A stretch of 64,000 nucleotides of DNA from Ciona intestinalis (Eukaryota > Chordata > Ascidiacea > Phlebobranchia > Cionidae), in assembly GCF_000224145.3 (NCBI RefSeq), contig NW_004191382.1, forward strand, positions 1 to 64,000, written 5' to 3'. Position 1 is the first letter of the stretch. Each line of letters opens with the position of its first letter. A model generated the notes under the pieces. It made no database searches, was not told the origin of the DNA, and was given only the letters and a program-made list of their open reading frames with translations. The position numbers and the translations under genes were made by a program. This document shows positions 12,401 through 20,456 of the stretch, piece by piece.

Positions 12401-15400
12401 ATAGACCCTGCACCATACATTTCGTCATGTAAATACGATGTATGTGATAACATGGGACCATGCTATGCTATAAAAGCATATTCAGAAGACTGCAAACAAG
12501 CAGGAGTGTGCACTAAATGGCAAAATAACATGCAAGAATGTGGTAAGTATATCTTCAGCTGTTTTTTTAAATGCAAAATTTTATATCTTCAGCTGTTTTT
12601 TTAAATGCAAAATTTTTTCTTTTTAAAAAGAAAAATTTTTTTTACGTTTTTAATTGCTTAATAATAAAATGTTTTATGTTGGAGTAGGGTGGGGTAAGAT
12701 GAGATACTTTTCGTTCAATTTTCTTGTCCCATTTTTTAGTAAACATAGAAAATTTAAAGGATTACGAAACCGTATCCTCGAAACTTCCATACTGTTGTTA
12801 ATTGTTTGTTTAAAACTGTTTAAAACACGATCAGGATATTTGGATACTATGTGCTAAAGGTGTCCCATCCCCCCACTCTATTATATAAATTTTTAAATGG
12901 GAAACCTTAAAAAACAGAATTTTTTTTCTGTTGTTAATTTTTTTCTAGTACAAATTTTATATATTTCGCTATATCCTGTCTTTTCGTTTAAACAAAAATT
13001 CTAAATTTTTGCTACAGCTATGGAAGAGACAAATTAAGTTATTATTATTACTATAATAGGGTGGGGTAAAATGGGACACATTTTCTTTTTATTTTCTTGT
13101 CCCATTTGGTAGTAAACAAAAAAAAAATAAAAAAACACATCCTCACGACTCACATAGATCGTTGTTAATTGTTTAAAACACAATCAGGATATTTAGATAT
13201 TTTGTGCCAAAGGTGTCCATCTTCCCCCACCCTACTATATATGTTTGTTTCTTCTAACAATTTTGAACAATTTTTCCCCACAGCTTACAAATGCAATGCG
13301 CCAATGGTTTATGAAGAATGCGGAACTGTCTGCAATAATTCATGTCCCTTGGAGCAAAATACAGACACCTGTTCTGAAAATGGCGGCTGCAAATGCCCAG
13401 ACAGTTACATTTCACACCAAGGAACCTGCAAAAAAATAACTAATTGCAGTAAGTGTTTTATGTACTTTTGGCGCCTGGCAAAGTGGTTTGCAAAAATCTA
13501 GAGGTAATGGGTTCAAGGCTCGTCGCTGCTATCATTGTGGGCGTATGTGTCCTTGGGCAAGACATTTAACCGCAATTGCTTCAACCCAGTGGTCACTAAT
13601 GGGTTGTCCAAATTATCAGCCATATATAAAAAAAACATAGTAATCACCCACAAAGTAGCATACATGGTAACTCGTAAGCTAGCACGAGGTGTATGAAACA
13701 GAAAACCCGTGTTATAAAGACTCTCGTTTCCCGACCAAGCCAGGATAAAGTAAGTTACATTCATTCACTTAAAACCTAAAAGCAAGCACGAGGTGTATGA
13801 AACAGAACACCCGTGTTATAACAACCGTCGTTTCCCATCCACGCAGGATAAAGTAAGTTACATTCATTCAACAAAGTTTTTAAATTTTATTTTTCCCACA
13901 GCCTGTGTGGCATGCCCTCTCACACCCCCAACAATATGTCCAAGTCCTCATCAGAAACTAATACCAAATAATGACTGTTGTAATACAAGCGATTGCGTGT
14001 GTCAGTCATGCCCGGAACTACCACCTTGCCCAGCGGTAAGTTTTTATTTCCAGAAATTTTTAAAGTATGCCCAAATTATCGGCAACACATAAAAAAATAA
14101 AAAAAATTCTGCAAAAATATTCATCTAAAAAGTAACATACATGGTAACTCGTAAGCTGGCACAAGGTGTATGAAACAGAACACCCGTGTTATAACGACTA
14201 TCGTTTTTTGACCACGCGAGGATAAAGCAAGTTACATTCATTCGTTCACTAAGTAACATACATGGTAACTTGTAAGCTGGCACGAGGTGTATAAAACAAA
14301 ACACGCGTGTTATAACGACTATCGTTTTTTGACCACGCGAGGATAAAGCAAGTTACATTCATTCGTTCACTAAGTAACATACATGGTAACTTGTAAGCTG
14401 GCACGAGGTGTATAAAACAAAACACGCGTGTTATAACGACTGTCGTTTTTCAACCACGCGAGGATAAAGCAAGTTACATTCATTCGTTCACTAAGTAACA
14501 TACATGGTAACTGGTAAGCTGGCGTGAGGTGTATGAAACAGAACACGTTTTCCGGCCAAACGAGGTAAAGCAAGTTACATTTATATTCTTATAATAATAT
14601 TTATTCCATCAATTTTCTTTTTTGTCATTGAAACTTTATTACTAAAGTAAATAAAACAATTGCAGACTGACAGCAAAACAGTATCCAGTATTTAAAAATA
14701 TTTAACGAAAAGACAGGATATAGCGACAAAACAACAGTTGTTAAAACACGCTTACAGTTAAAAACATATTTACATTTAATTGGAAGAAAATAAGCGTGGT
14801 CGCTACACCTAGCAGACAAACACGCCATTTATGTTTTATTATTATCAAGTTAAACTTCTAATATAAACAAAATTTGGGTAAAAATAAAAAAAGATATTTT
14901 TGGCAATTTGTAGGGATCATATTAGTAAAATTTATTTATAATTTTTAACATTATATTTCAGTTTGTTTTAATTTTTTTTATTTTAGGGCCAAACTGCTCA
15001 AGATACAATTGACCCTATTTGTGGTTGTATGATTAGAAATTGCACACAAAAATTTTGCCCTAACGGAAAACCAGTAAGTATCAAAATTTTCTGTTACGTC
15101 TACTTTTATTTTTATTCTTTATGGGTGAGGTCAAGGACCTGGGATTTAGGCCAGATTTGGCCCATTACCCAACACCCGAAAAGCCCATTCAAGTCCTTCT
15201 TGCGAGCGGTGCCGCGACACCGCATCGCAGTCAGACGCGTATTATATTGGCACCATTTTTTATCCTCGTGTGCTTTCGAGTTACCACACTTCCCAACTTT
15301 GTGTATGATTTCTATTTGATATGGCTTACAATTTGGACAACCCATTAGTGACCGCTGGGTTGGAGCAATGTCCGTTAAGTGTCTTGCCCAAGGAACACAT

Positions 15401-18322
15401 ACGCTGATCAGGATAAGTACCGCTGCGGAGCATCNNNNNNNNNNNNNNNNNNNNNNNNNNNNNNNNNNNNNNNNNNNNNNNNNNATGGGTTCAAGGCTCG
15501 TCGCAGTTATCATGATGGGCGTATGTGTCCTTGGGCAAGACATTTAACGGCAATTGCTTCAACCCAGCGGTCACTAATGGGTTGTCCAAATTAAAAGTCA
15601 TAACAAAAAAAATCATACACAAAGTTGAAAAAGTATGGTAACTCGTAAGCAGACGAAGATAAATTTATTATTTTACCCGAATAAAGCTCTAACAAAGTCA
15701 ATCATGATATATTCAAATTAATTTCATACCAAAAAAAATATTATTTTTACTGAAGTTACATATGTGGTAACTTGTAAGCTGGCACGAGGTGTATGAAACA
15801 GAACACCCATGTGATAACGACTGTCGTTTTCCGGCCACGCAAGGATAAAGTAAGTTACATTTATTCATTCACAAAGTTACATACATGGTAACTCGTAAGC
15901 TGTCACGAGGTGTATGAAACGAAACACCCGTGTTATAACGACTGTCGTTTTTTGGCTATGCGGGAATAAAGCAAGTTACATTCATTCTTTTATAACCTAA
16001 AAGCAAGCATGAGGTGTATGAAACAGAACACCCATGTTATAACGACTGTCGTTTTCCGGCCACGCGGGGATAAAGCAAGTTACATTCATTCTTTTATAAC
16101 CTAAAATCAAGCATGAGGTGTATGAAACAGAACACCCGTGTTATAACGACTGTCGTTTTTCAGCCACGCGGGGATAAAGTAAGTTACGTTCATTTATATT
16201 TTTAGGTTGGTTCAACATGGAAAAGAAACAACTGCAGTACTTGTGAATGTAAAGCTGTTGATTTTATGTCCTGCCGGGAAAAAACATGTTCGGATTTTGA
16301 TCAAAAATGTCCATTGAAATACATTGAATGTAAGTTATATACGCTAGGATAGATTTTTAAAAGCTAAAATTAATAACAATTTTTTGTTTCTTCGATTTTG
16401 GTAGCGAAGATTTCGAAATATTTTAAACGAAAAGACAGGATATACTGATAAAACAATAAGTCATAAAATCTTGTCTTTAATAAGAGGTACTGGGATCAAG
16501 GCTTAATGCTGCTAGTATTGTGTGTGTGTCCTTGGGCAACAGTTTTAATGTTAACTACCAAATAGGCGAATAACCTTTAGAAGTGAAAATTTTAAAAGAT
16601 AAAAATTTAAGCGTGAACATTTTTTGTTGTCACATTATTAGCTTTTGGGGGAAAATAGGCTAATCATAGCACTATCACTGTTGTACAGTGTTTATTTTAA
16701 TACATGTTTGTAAAATTAAATTGTTATGCATTTATACATTCAATTAATACCAGTGTTTTGTATCGTGTAAAGCAGTTTTATGTATAGTAGGGTGGGGTAA
16801 GATGGGACACCTTTAGCACATAATATCCAAATATCCTGATCCTGTTTTAAACAATTAACAACGGTTAATGGTAGTCGTGAGGATACGGTTTTATAATTCT
16901 TCGAATGTTCTTTGTTTACTACCAAATGGGGCGAGATATTATACCGAAATGTGTCCCATCTTCCCCCACCCTAGTATACATTAAAAAAGATTTGGACAAT
17001 TTCTATTTTAGTTAAGTTAATTTTCCCTTAATGCTTAGCGCTATTAATTAATTTAAATTATTGTTTTAAGTTTATGAATGTAAATTTTAGGTTTTTTTGA
17101 GAAAGGTTTTTTTTAAGCATTTTTTTACTTTAAAATAAGGAAAACTGTAACTTAAAAATAAAATTTAAAAAAATTAATAAGCCATGACTCACTATTAAAA
17201 AAAAAATCTAAAATTTTGGCGAAAAAATATTGAAATATCTTTTTTAACAGGGGACTCCGATCACTGCTGTAGAAAATGTAATCAGCCAGTAAACAACTGC
17301 GCTGTCGAAAACTACACTGATATTATAACTGTTGGAAATTGTAGAAGTGCAACACCTGTTGATATAGCCAACTGCACTGGACAATGTACTTCTACTTCAA
17401 GGTAATTTATTTCAATAATAACAACTTTGTTTGTTTCTTCAATTACGGTAGCGAAGATTTAGAAATTTTTTTTAGAAAAGACAAGATATAGCGACAAAAC
17501 AAAAGTTGGTAAACACGCTTACAGTTAAATTTTTTTACATTTAGTTGGAAAAATAAGCGTGGTCGCTACACCTAGCAGACAAACGAGCCATTTATGTTTA
17601 ATTTTTTTTTTTGACTCCAAACTTATTGCATCCAAACTTTCTGCTGTTTCTATTGTGTTGTTTGTTGGCAAGATATTTCATTGCTCCAACCCAGTGGTCA
17701 CTATAATAGGTTGTTCAAATTACCAAACAGAAAAAAATTCACTTTCAAATTTTATTAATAAATTGTCAGCTGGCATGAGATGTATGGAACGGAACACTTG
17801 TGTTATAATGACTGTTGTTGCCTATTCACTCAAAATTGAATAAATGTAACTTACCTTATCCTCGCGTGGCTGGAAAATGATGGTCGTTATAACATGGTTG
17901 TTCTGTTTTATACACCTCGTGCCAGCTTACAAGTTACCATGTATGTTACTTTGTAACAGATTTTTTTATATATGACTGATAATTTGGACAACCCATAAGT
18001 GACCACTGGGTTAAAACAATTGTTGTTAAGTGTCTTGCCCAAGGACACATACGCCCACAATGGTAGCAGCGACGAGCCTTGAACCCATTACATCTAGCTT
18101 AAAAGGCAGGAACGCTAAACGGATTAAAATTTGTATTTCCGTAACAGATACGTCAAAAACATACTACATACCGACTGCCGATGCTGTGTACCAAATGTAC
18201 CAAAAGAACCAAATGAAACCGTGGTACTAGATGTCCAAATGTTATGCACAAATGGGACAATATACACACACAAGCTCACAAAAATTACGTCATGCAACTG
18301 TTCAAGCAAAACGTGTCTCTAG
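1..18322 (+). CDS. Gel-forming mucin / VWF-like secreted glycoprotein, 3' part, 21 exons
   Basis: Exons with GT-AG introns and matching phases: 1-489, 1127-1409, 2304-2432, 3187-3496, 3914-4020, 4480-4663, 5169-5322, 6208-6335, 7074-7239, 8243-8439, 9280-9474, 10033-10265, 10846-11041, 11349-11509, 12386-12542, 13284-13448, 13902-14035, 14987-15073, 16206-16329, 17251-17401, 18148-18322 (TAG). About 1,307 residues are visible; the 5' end lies outside the window. Domain order: Thr-rich, WxxW, Thr-rich, Cys-rich/TIL-like, VWC-like, LDLa, short Thr tract, VWC-like, VWD, C8, TIL, VWD, C8, TIL, VWC-like, C-terminal cystine knot. Known: this layout belongs to gel-forming mucins, VWF and relatives; the knot links dimers and Thr tracts carry O-glycans. 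Inference: an extracellular mucus or matrix polymer. The LDLa module leaves a SCO-spondin- or otogelin-like identity open; the missing N-terminus would decide. Confidence 0.93.
512..1100. repeat. Two SINE-A copies head to head (512-790 plus, 800-1100 minus)
   Basis: SINE-A is a tRNA-like retroposon: an A-box-like TGGCGTAGTGG and B-box-like GGTTCAAGGCTC at the head, then a conserved body (CCTTGGGCAAGACACTTAA, GGTCACTAATGGGTTGTCC), a 3' module (GAGGTGTATGAAACAGAAC, AGGATAAAGTAAGTTACATT) and an ATTC tail. The pair sits in the first visible mucin intron. Ends are approximate. Confidence 0.8.
1127..1409 (+). CDS. Mucin exon: second half of WxxW module and second Thr-rich tract
   Basis: The acceptor at 1125-1126 restores the frame of the previous exon. 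The peptide GIYCNLDIGLLC, then FKCPDFEIQLKCF, matches the end of a WxxW domain (GLxC...C..YE..V.C). After it come about nine TTV-Q/P units rich in Thr. The donor GTAAGT at 1410 lies directly against a SINE-A copy. Confidence 0.87.
1411..1650 (+). repeat. SINE-A, head-truncated, against a mucin donor
   Basis: The recognisable SINE body starts within about 10 bp of the exon end at 1409. Confidence 0.8.
1948..2144 (+). mobile_element. MITE-A, near full length
   Basis: MITE-A consensus ends are TATAGTAGGGTGGGGGAAGA / reverse, continuing to TGGGACACCTTT, about 32 bp of inverted repeat around a ~130-bp AT-rich core (TATCCTGATCGTGTTTTAAA; CTTTGTTTACTACCAAATGG). No coding capacity. Target duplication probably TA. 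Mucin intron 1410-2303. Confidence 0.9.
2304..2432 (+). CDS. Mucin exon: short Cys-rich, TIL-like segment
   Basis: A 43-residue phase 0/0 exon with eight cysteines ending in ELCPCAYEGTYYQ. This is how TIL modules in VWF-like proteins pass into a VWC-like segment (CPC-x-x-x-G-x-x-Y). The first half of a normal TIL is missing, so the module is partial or split. Confidence 0.78.
2505..2805. repeat. Rep-C inverted pair
   Basis: Rep-C is a ~240-bp element: head AAATGGCTCGTTTGTCTGCT and GTGTAGCGACCACGCTTATT, middle TTTTAACAACTGTTGTTTTG, 3' hairpin TCTTCGCTACCGTAATCGAAGA, then ACAAATAAAG and a TTA tail. Here a plus copy is followed at once by a minus copy. Confidence 0.8.
2848..3160 (+). repeat. 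SINE-A, near full length
   Basis: Head with ATGGCACAGTTG and GGTTCAAGGCTCG, complete body, 3' module and an ATTCATTC tail, ending about 25 bp before the acceptor of exon 3187. Confidence 0.85.
3187..3496 (+). CDS. Mucin exon: VWC-like segment followed by an LDL-receptor class A module
   Basis: The first ~57 residues have VWC-type cysteine spacing (ETWTTGKPGNCKECNC ... CCGSCQC). The rest reads SLCSSNPCKCLSSNKWCDG, then DCNGYDEINC, which carries the Asp/Glu calcium box of an LDLa repeat. The exon ends in a few Thr codons and a GTACGT donor at 3497, phase 1. An LDLa repeat is not part of vertebrate gel-forming mucins but does occur in SCO-spondin-like relatives. Confidence 0.85.
3537..4432. repeat. 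SINE-A fragments in two mucin introns (3537-3695 plus, 4050-4130 minus, 4199-4432 plus)
   Basis: Body and 3' module pieces separated by MITE-A (3700-3862) and exon 3914-4020. Confidence 0.75.
3914..4020 (+). CDS. Mucin exon: short Thr tract and start of a VWC-like segment
   Basis: Reads GYVSSTTQETTTTTGPTVC, then YKGKIYQVNEEI. Phase 1 in, phase 0 out (GTAAGT at 4021). It continues into the Cys cluster GCTTCVC at the start of exon 4480. The acceptor lies about 51 bp after the right end of a MITE-A copy. Confidence 0.85.
4480..7239 (+). CDS. Mucin exons 4480-4663, 5169-5322, 6208-6335, 7074-7239: first VWD domain
   Basis: Four exons give a whole VWD fold: TGNGFKTYDGYFYN, then CDHVLTKDC at the start, a beta-rich middle, and GKLCGLCGDNNNNANNE with the CGLCG signature near the end, then the linker EFVGSWALSKC. 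The GDPH self-cleavage motif known from MUC2, MUC5AC and FCGBP VWD domains is absent (GNGF stands in its place), so autocleavage is not expected. Introns hold SINE-A 3' modules, a low-complexity stretch and the 71-bp minisatellite. Confidence 0.93.
4690..5010 (-). repeat. Three SINE-A 3' modules in tandem
   Basis: Repeated reverse-strand motif GTTCTGTTTCATACACCTCG with GTTATAACAC before it. Only the 3' part of the SINE has multiplied. Confidence 0.75.
5340..6060. repeat. Low-complexity intron with loose ~115-bp repeats
   Basis: Several diverged units contain AAACAGTTAAATTTGACTAA followed by T-rich runs. No coding signal. Confidence 0.6.
6340..7062 (+). repeat. 71-bp minisatellite, array 1
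   Basis: About ten units; the motif GTGTCTTCTTATACACCAGA recurs at 6431 and 6502 and onward at a 71-bp pitch. Each unit holds the inverted repeat GGTGTAT-TC-ATACACC. It fills the mucin intron 6336-7073. Small Tyr/His/Thr-rich open frames on both strands are translations of the array. Confidence 0.92.
7245..8145 (-). repeat. 103-bp tandem array made of SINE-A 3' modules
   Basis: Eight to nine units with ATAAATGAATGTAACTTACT starting at 7461, 7564 and 7667 (103-bp pitch). Each is a reverse-strand SINE tail plus 3' module. It fills most of the mucin intron 7240-8242. Confidence 0.9.
8243..8439 (+). CDS. Mucin exon: first C8 domain
   Basis: A 66-residue exon (phase 2 in, phase 1 out) with eight cysteines in C8 spacing, including ATCKDAICKCA and ECLAMAEYVSTCHRLAGKA. 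It follows VWD directly, as in VWF-type D assemblies. Confidence 0.9.
8830..9250. repeat. SINE-A pieces (8830-8990 plus, 9020-9250 minus)
   Basis: Two opposed fragments with 3' modules, in the intron before the first TIL exon. Confidence 0.7.
9280..9474 (+). CDS. Mucin exon: first TIL domain
   Basis: Ten-cysteine trypsin-inhibitor-like module: APKICKECGSGCPVTC, then SCISGCFCPDNMVLDG and CVKQEKCP. Donor GTAAGA at 9475, phase 1. Reading on without splicing meets a stop after four residues. Confidence 0.9.
9540..10005 (+). repeat. 71-bp minisatellite, array 2
   Basis: About six units of the same 71-bp sequence as array 1, same orientation, in mucin intron 9475-10032. One unit carries an extra ACAGTC. 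Confidence 0.9.
10033..11509 (+). CDS. Mucin exons 10033-10265, 10846-11041, 11349-11509: second VWD domain and start of second C8
   Basis: Starts CKGNGAKHITKFDKQFYTF, then EGNCTYILS; ends HNKTEGLCGNCNVQP. It lacks both the GDPH site and the full CGLCG motif. The last exon also holds a proline run (PPEPPTPPP) and the first cysteines of the second C8. Phases 1/0, 0/1, 1/0. Confidence 0.9.
10331..10520 (+). repeat. Rep-C
   Basis: Plus copy with 3' hairpin and TTATTATTA tail, in the second VWD intron. A head-only piece is at 11117-11200. Confidence 0.8.
11543..12207. repeat. SINE-A pair in opposite orientation (11543-11850 plus, 11900-12207 minus)
   Basis: Both heads are visible (AAAGTGGTTAGCCCGTCTG; reverse CTAACCAACTCTGC), with tails toward each other, inside the second C8 intron. 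Confidence 0.8.
12386..12542 (+). CDS. Mucin exon: remainder of second C8 domain
   Basis: Begins KCNIVIDPAPYISSCKYDVC and continues with YAIKAYSEDCKQAGVC, the C8 pattern. Phase 0 in, phase 1 out. The intron before it carries SINE-A pieces in opposite orientations. Confidence 0.88.
12683..13240 (-). mobile_element. MITE-A copies (12683-12886, 13052-13240)
   Basis: Two copies with the same orientation in the intron before exon 13284; the second has clean ends. Confidence 0.85.
13284..13448 (+). CDS. Mucin exon: second TIL domain
   Basis: TIL cysteine pattern: NAPMVYEECGTVCNNSCP, then ENGGCKCPDSYISHQGTC. The acceptor lies about 43 bp after a MITE-A right end. Donor GTAAGT at 13449, phase 1. 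Confidence 0.88.
13471..13870 (+). repeat. SINE-A (13471-13772) followed by an extra 3' module
   Basis: Head GGCGCCTGGCAAAGTGG, full body, then a second 3' module at 13780-13870, ending about 30 bp before exon 13902. Confidence 0.82.
13902..16329 (+). CDS. Mucin exons 13902-14035, 14987-15073, 16206-16329: Cys/Pro spacer and VWC-like module
   Basis: A Pro/Cys-rich spacer (CVACPLTPPTICPSP) is followed by CGCMIRNCTQKFCPNGKP and GSTWKRNNCSTCECK, which has VWC spacing. The module ends in the next exon with HCCRKC. An assembly gap (15435-15484) sits in the intron 15074-16205, so a further small exon there cannot be excluded, although phases join without one. Confidence 0.82.
14095..14585 (+). repeat. 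Tandem SINE-A 3' modules, ~120-bp pitch, four units
   Basis: AAGTAACATACATGGTAACT through CATTCATTCGTTCACT repeats four times between exons 14035 and 14987. Rep-C follows. Confidence 0.85.
14690..14870 (-). repeat. Rep-C
   Basis: Reverse copy, hairpin side lost, before exon 14987. A similar reverse copy is at 17440-17600. Confidence 0.78.
15320..15630. repeat. SINE-A pieces flanking an assembly gap
   Basis: Reverse-strand body at 15320-15405, then the gap, then a plus-strand body from 15485. The joined copies have opposite orientation, so the gap probably hides an inverted SINE pair. Confidence 0.7.
15435..15484. other. Assembly gap, 50 N
   Basis: Flanked by SINE-A pieces of opposite orientation. 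Confidence 1.
15740..16200 (+). repeat. Tandem SINE-A 3' modules before exon 16206
   Basis: Four modules sharing GAGGTGTATGAAACAGAACA and CCACGCGGGGATAAAG, ending 6 bp from the acceptor. Confidence 0.82.
16783..16978 (+). mobile_element. MITE-A
   Basis: Complete, in mucin intron 16330-17250. Confidence 0.9.
17251..18322 (+). CDS. Mucin exons 17251-17401 and 18148-18322: C-terminal cystine knot and stop
   Basis: Pattern of a CTCK domain: NCAVENYTDIITVGNC, then NCTGQCTSTS | RYVKNILHTDCRCCVP, VQMLCTNG, and final SCNCSSKTCL followed by TAG (18320-18322). In VWF and mucins this domain makes disulfide-linked dimers. The acceptor at 18146-18147 lies about 25 bp after the end of a minus-strand SINE-A copy. 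Confidence 0.92.
17838..18122 (-). repeat. SINE-A before the last mucin exon
   Basis: Near-complete reverse copy from the tail side (AATAAATGTAACTTACC) to a degraded head, 25 bp from exon 18148. Confidence 0.8.
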
Positions 18323-18432
18323 CTATGTAATACGACAGACACTAAAATTTAAAAAAAATGTAAAAAAAAAAAATGTATTAAAAAAAAATCTTTTAAAATG
18401 GAAAGAGTCTAAAAAAATTGTCAGAAAAATTG

Positions 18433-18613
18433 GAAGATGGGACACCTTTACCACGAAATATATAAATATCCTGATCGTATTTTAAACAATTAACAATGGT
18501 ATATGAAAGTCGCGAGGACAAGGTTTTATAATTCCTTGAATTTTTTTGTTTGCTACCAAAATGTACGAGAAAATAGAATGAAAAGGTGTCCCATCTTCCC
18601 CCACCCTACTATA
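18433..18613 (+). mobile_element. MITE-A, left end lost
   Basis: Begins GGAAGATGGGACACC, about 110 bp after the mucin stop. Confidence 0.8.
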
Positions 18614-19316
18614 TTTAATTTTAATAAATTGTCAGAAATTAATATTTAAAAAATGATAAATTTTTTTATTGAGTAAAATTTTTTTTTTAAATAAAAAGAG
18701 TTAAAATACAATGTGTCAGACACAAAAACTTTAAAAAAGTGTTTAATTTTTTATTGGGTTTAAAATTGTTTTAAAATAAACGGACATATTTTGTTCAAAA
18801 TTGATGTACACGTACTGTTTTAATGTATCTGTTACTTCATCTTCTACAAAAATTCTTTTTTTTTTAATTGGGTTAAAGAAATTTTTCAAAATTAAATAAG
18901 ATTCTTTGTTCATATTATATATATATATGTTATTTTTACATAGAATACAGTTAAATAATTGGGTTTATTTTTTGTTTAAATTTTATGTACACAAACTACA
19001 CATGTATTGTTTTAAACAAGCATACAGTTAATTACGAATTTTATTATACAGCTTTTTCTAAATATTTTTAAAGAATTTTGCATTCTTTGCTATTAAGTGT
19101 AATTAGAATTAATAAATGGATGAATGTAACTTGCTTTGTCCTGTCTTGGCTAGCAAACGACGGTCGTTATAACACAAGTGTTTTGTTTTATACTTAGAAT
19201 GAATAAATGGATAAATGTAACTTGCTTTGTCCTGTCTTGGCTAGCAAACGACGGTCGTTATAACACAAGTGTTTTGTTTTATACACCTTAGTCAATTTTT
19301 GTGTGATTGTGATGAA

Positions 19317-19612
19317 TGAATGAATGTAACTTACTTTATCCTCGCGTGGCCGGAAAACGACAGTCGTTATCACACGGGTTTAACACCTCTAGCCAGCTTA
19401 CGAGTTACCATGTATGTTACTTTGTGGGTGATTATTTTTTATTGGATTTTTTTATGTATGGCTGATAATTTGGACAACCCATTAGTGACCACTGGGTTGG
19501 AGCAATTGCCGTTAAGGGTGTTGTCCAAAAACACATACGCCCACAATGGTAGCAGCGACAAGCCTTGAACCCATTACCACTGGGTTAGAGGCAGGCCTGC
19601 TAACCATTTTTT
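19317..19612 (-). repeat. SINE-A
   Basis: GAATGTAACTTACTTTATCC at the tail to GTTAGAGGCAGGCCTGCTAACC at the head end (reverse complement). Two shorter tail modules precede it at 19105-19290. Confidence 0.82.
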
Positions 19613-20351
19613 CACATAGCTTGATGTAATCATATAACACCTCCAATAAAAAACAGCAAACTGCTTTTAATTTTTAATTGCCTAGCGCATTAAAACAAAC
19701 GTACACCACCACGTTAAAGGAAAAACGAGAAAAGAAATAGTAAAGTACATAATACATCAAATTAAAGTTAAAAACTTTTTCACATAAATGCTGTAGGCAC
19801 TAAAACATTGCCGGCGTTTAGGAGCCAGTCAGTGCATTTTAATTAAAAATTTCATTTAGAAAATATTTAAAAATTACATTAAAAAAAACCTGAAATTTCA
19901 TTTAAAAGATCCAAAATCCAAAAAAAAAAATTTACTTAAAAATACAATTTAAAATAAAACCAGAGATTTTAATTCAAAAATACAGAAATTTCAATTAAAA
20001 ATTTTCATTTAATAAAAATCTAAAAATTTCATTAAAAAATTACCTAATAAAATTTAATAAACTTCAATTAAAAAGATTCAGAATATCCATTTCAAAAAAA
20101 TTCTGAAAAATTCATTAAAAAATTAACCAAAAATTTCATTTAAAATAAATCCAAAATTCCAAAAAATTCCAAAAAAATTAATTTTAAACATTAAAAAATT
20201 TTAATAAAAAAACAAAGAAAAAATATCCAAAATCGTTGCATGTTTCACCGCTTGAACAAAACATACGCGACATTTTAAGATAAACGAATAACTGCATGTT
20301 CTCTCAACTGCACTGCGTTAGGGTACTCAAGGTCGTAGAGGTCACTTCAGG

Positions 20352-20456
20352 TCAAGTAAGTACATTAGTAGACTGAGATTGAGATCGCGGAAATGAATTA
20401 AATTTAGTTTCGTCAACTTTGGTTACAGAATGTGGTATTGGTTTTGACGAGTTTTT
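20352..20456 (-). CDS. SLC30A1: ZnT exon 9: proposed terminal exon
   Basis: After a CACCAG acceptor the minus strand stays open for 34 codons (KNSSKPIPHSVTKVDETKF..., ending TNVLT) and stops TGA, in the phase exon 8 needs. The stretch is one of the few non-repetitive islands between the two genes. There is no family motif to confirm it; the choice rests on phase and context. Confidence 0.55.
   Translation of the reverse strand, partial: KNSSKPIPHSVTKVDETKFNSFPRSQSQSTNVLT

Larger units (their letters stand above)
18323..20351. other. Intergenic region between mucin and ZnT 3' ends
   Basis: Contains a MITE-A (18433-18613), A/T-rich low-complexity DNA (18614-19060, 19640-20220) and a near-complete minus-strand SINE-A (19317-19612). 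Poly(A)-signal-like AATAAA at 18623-18628. No further coding signal seen. Confidence 0.7.

Noticed and set aside
15112..15594. Open frames running through the N gap
   Set aside because: They cross 50 unknown bases and consist of SINE-A sequence.
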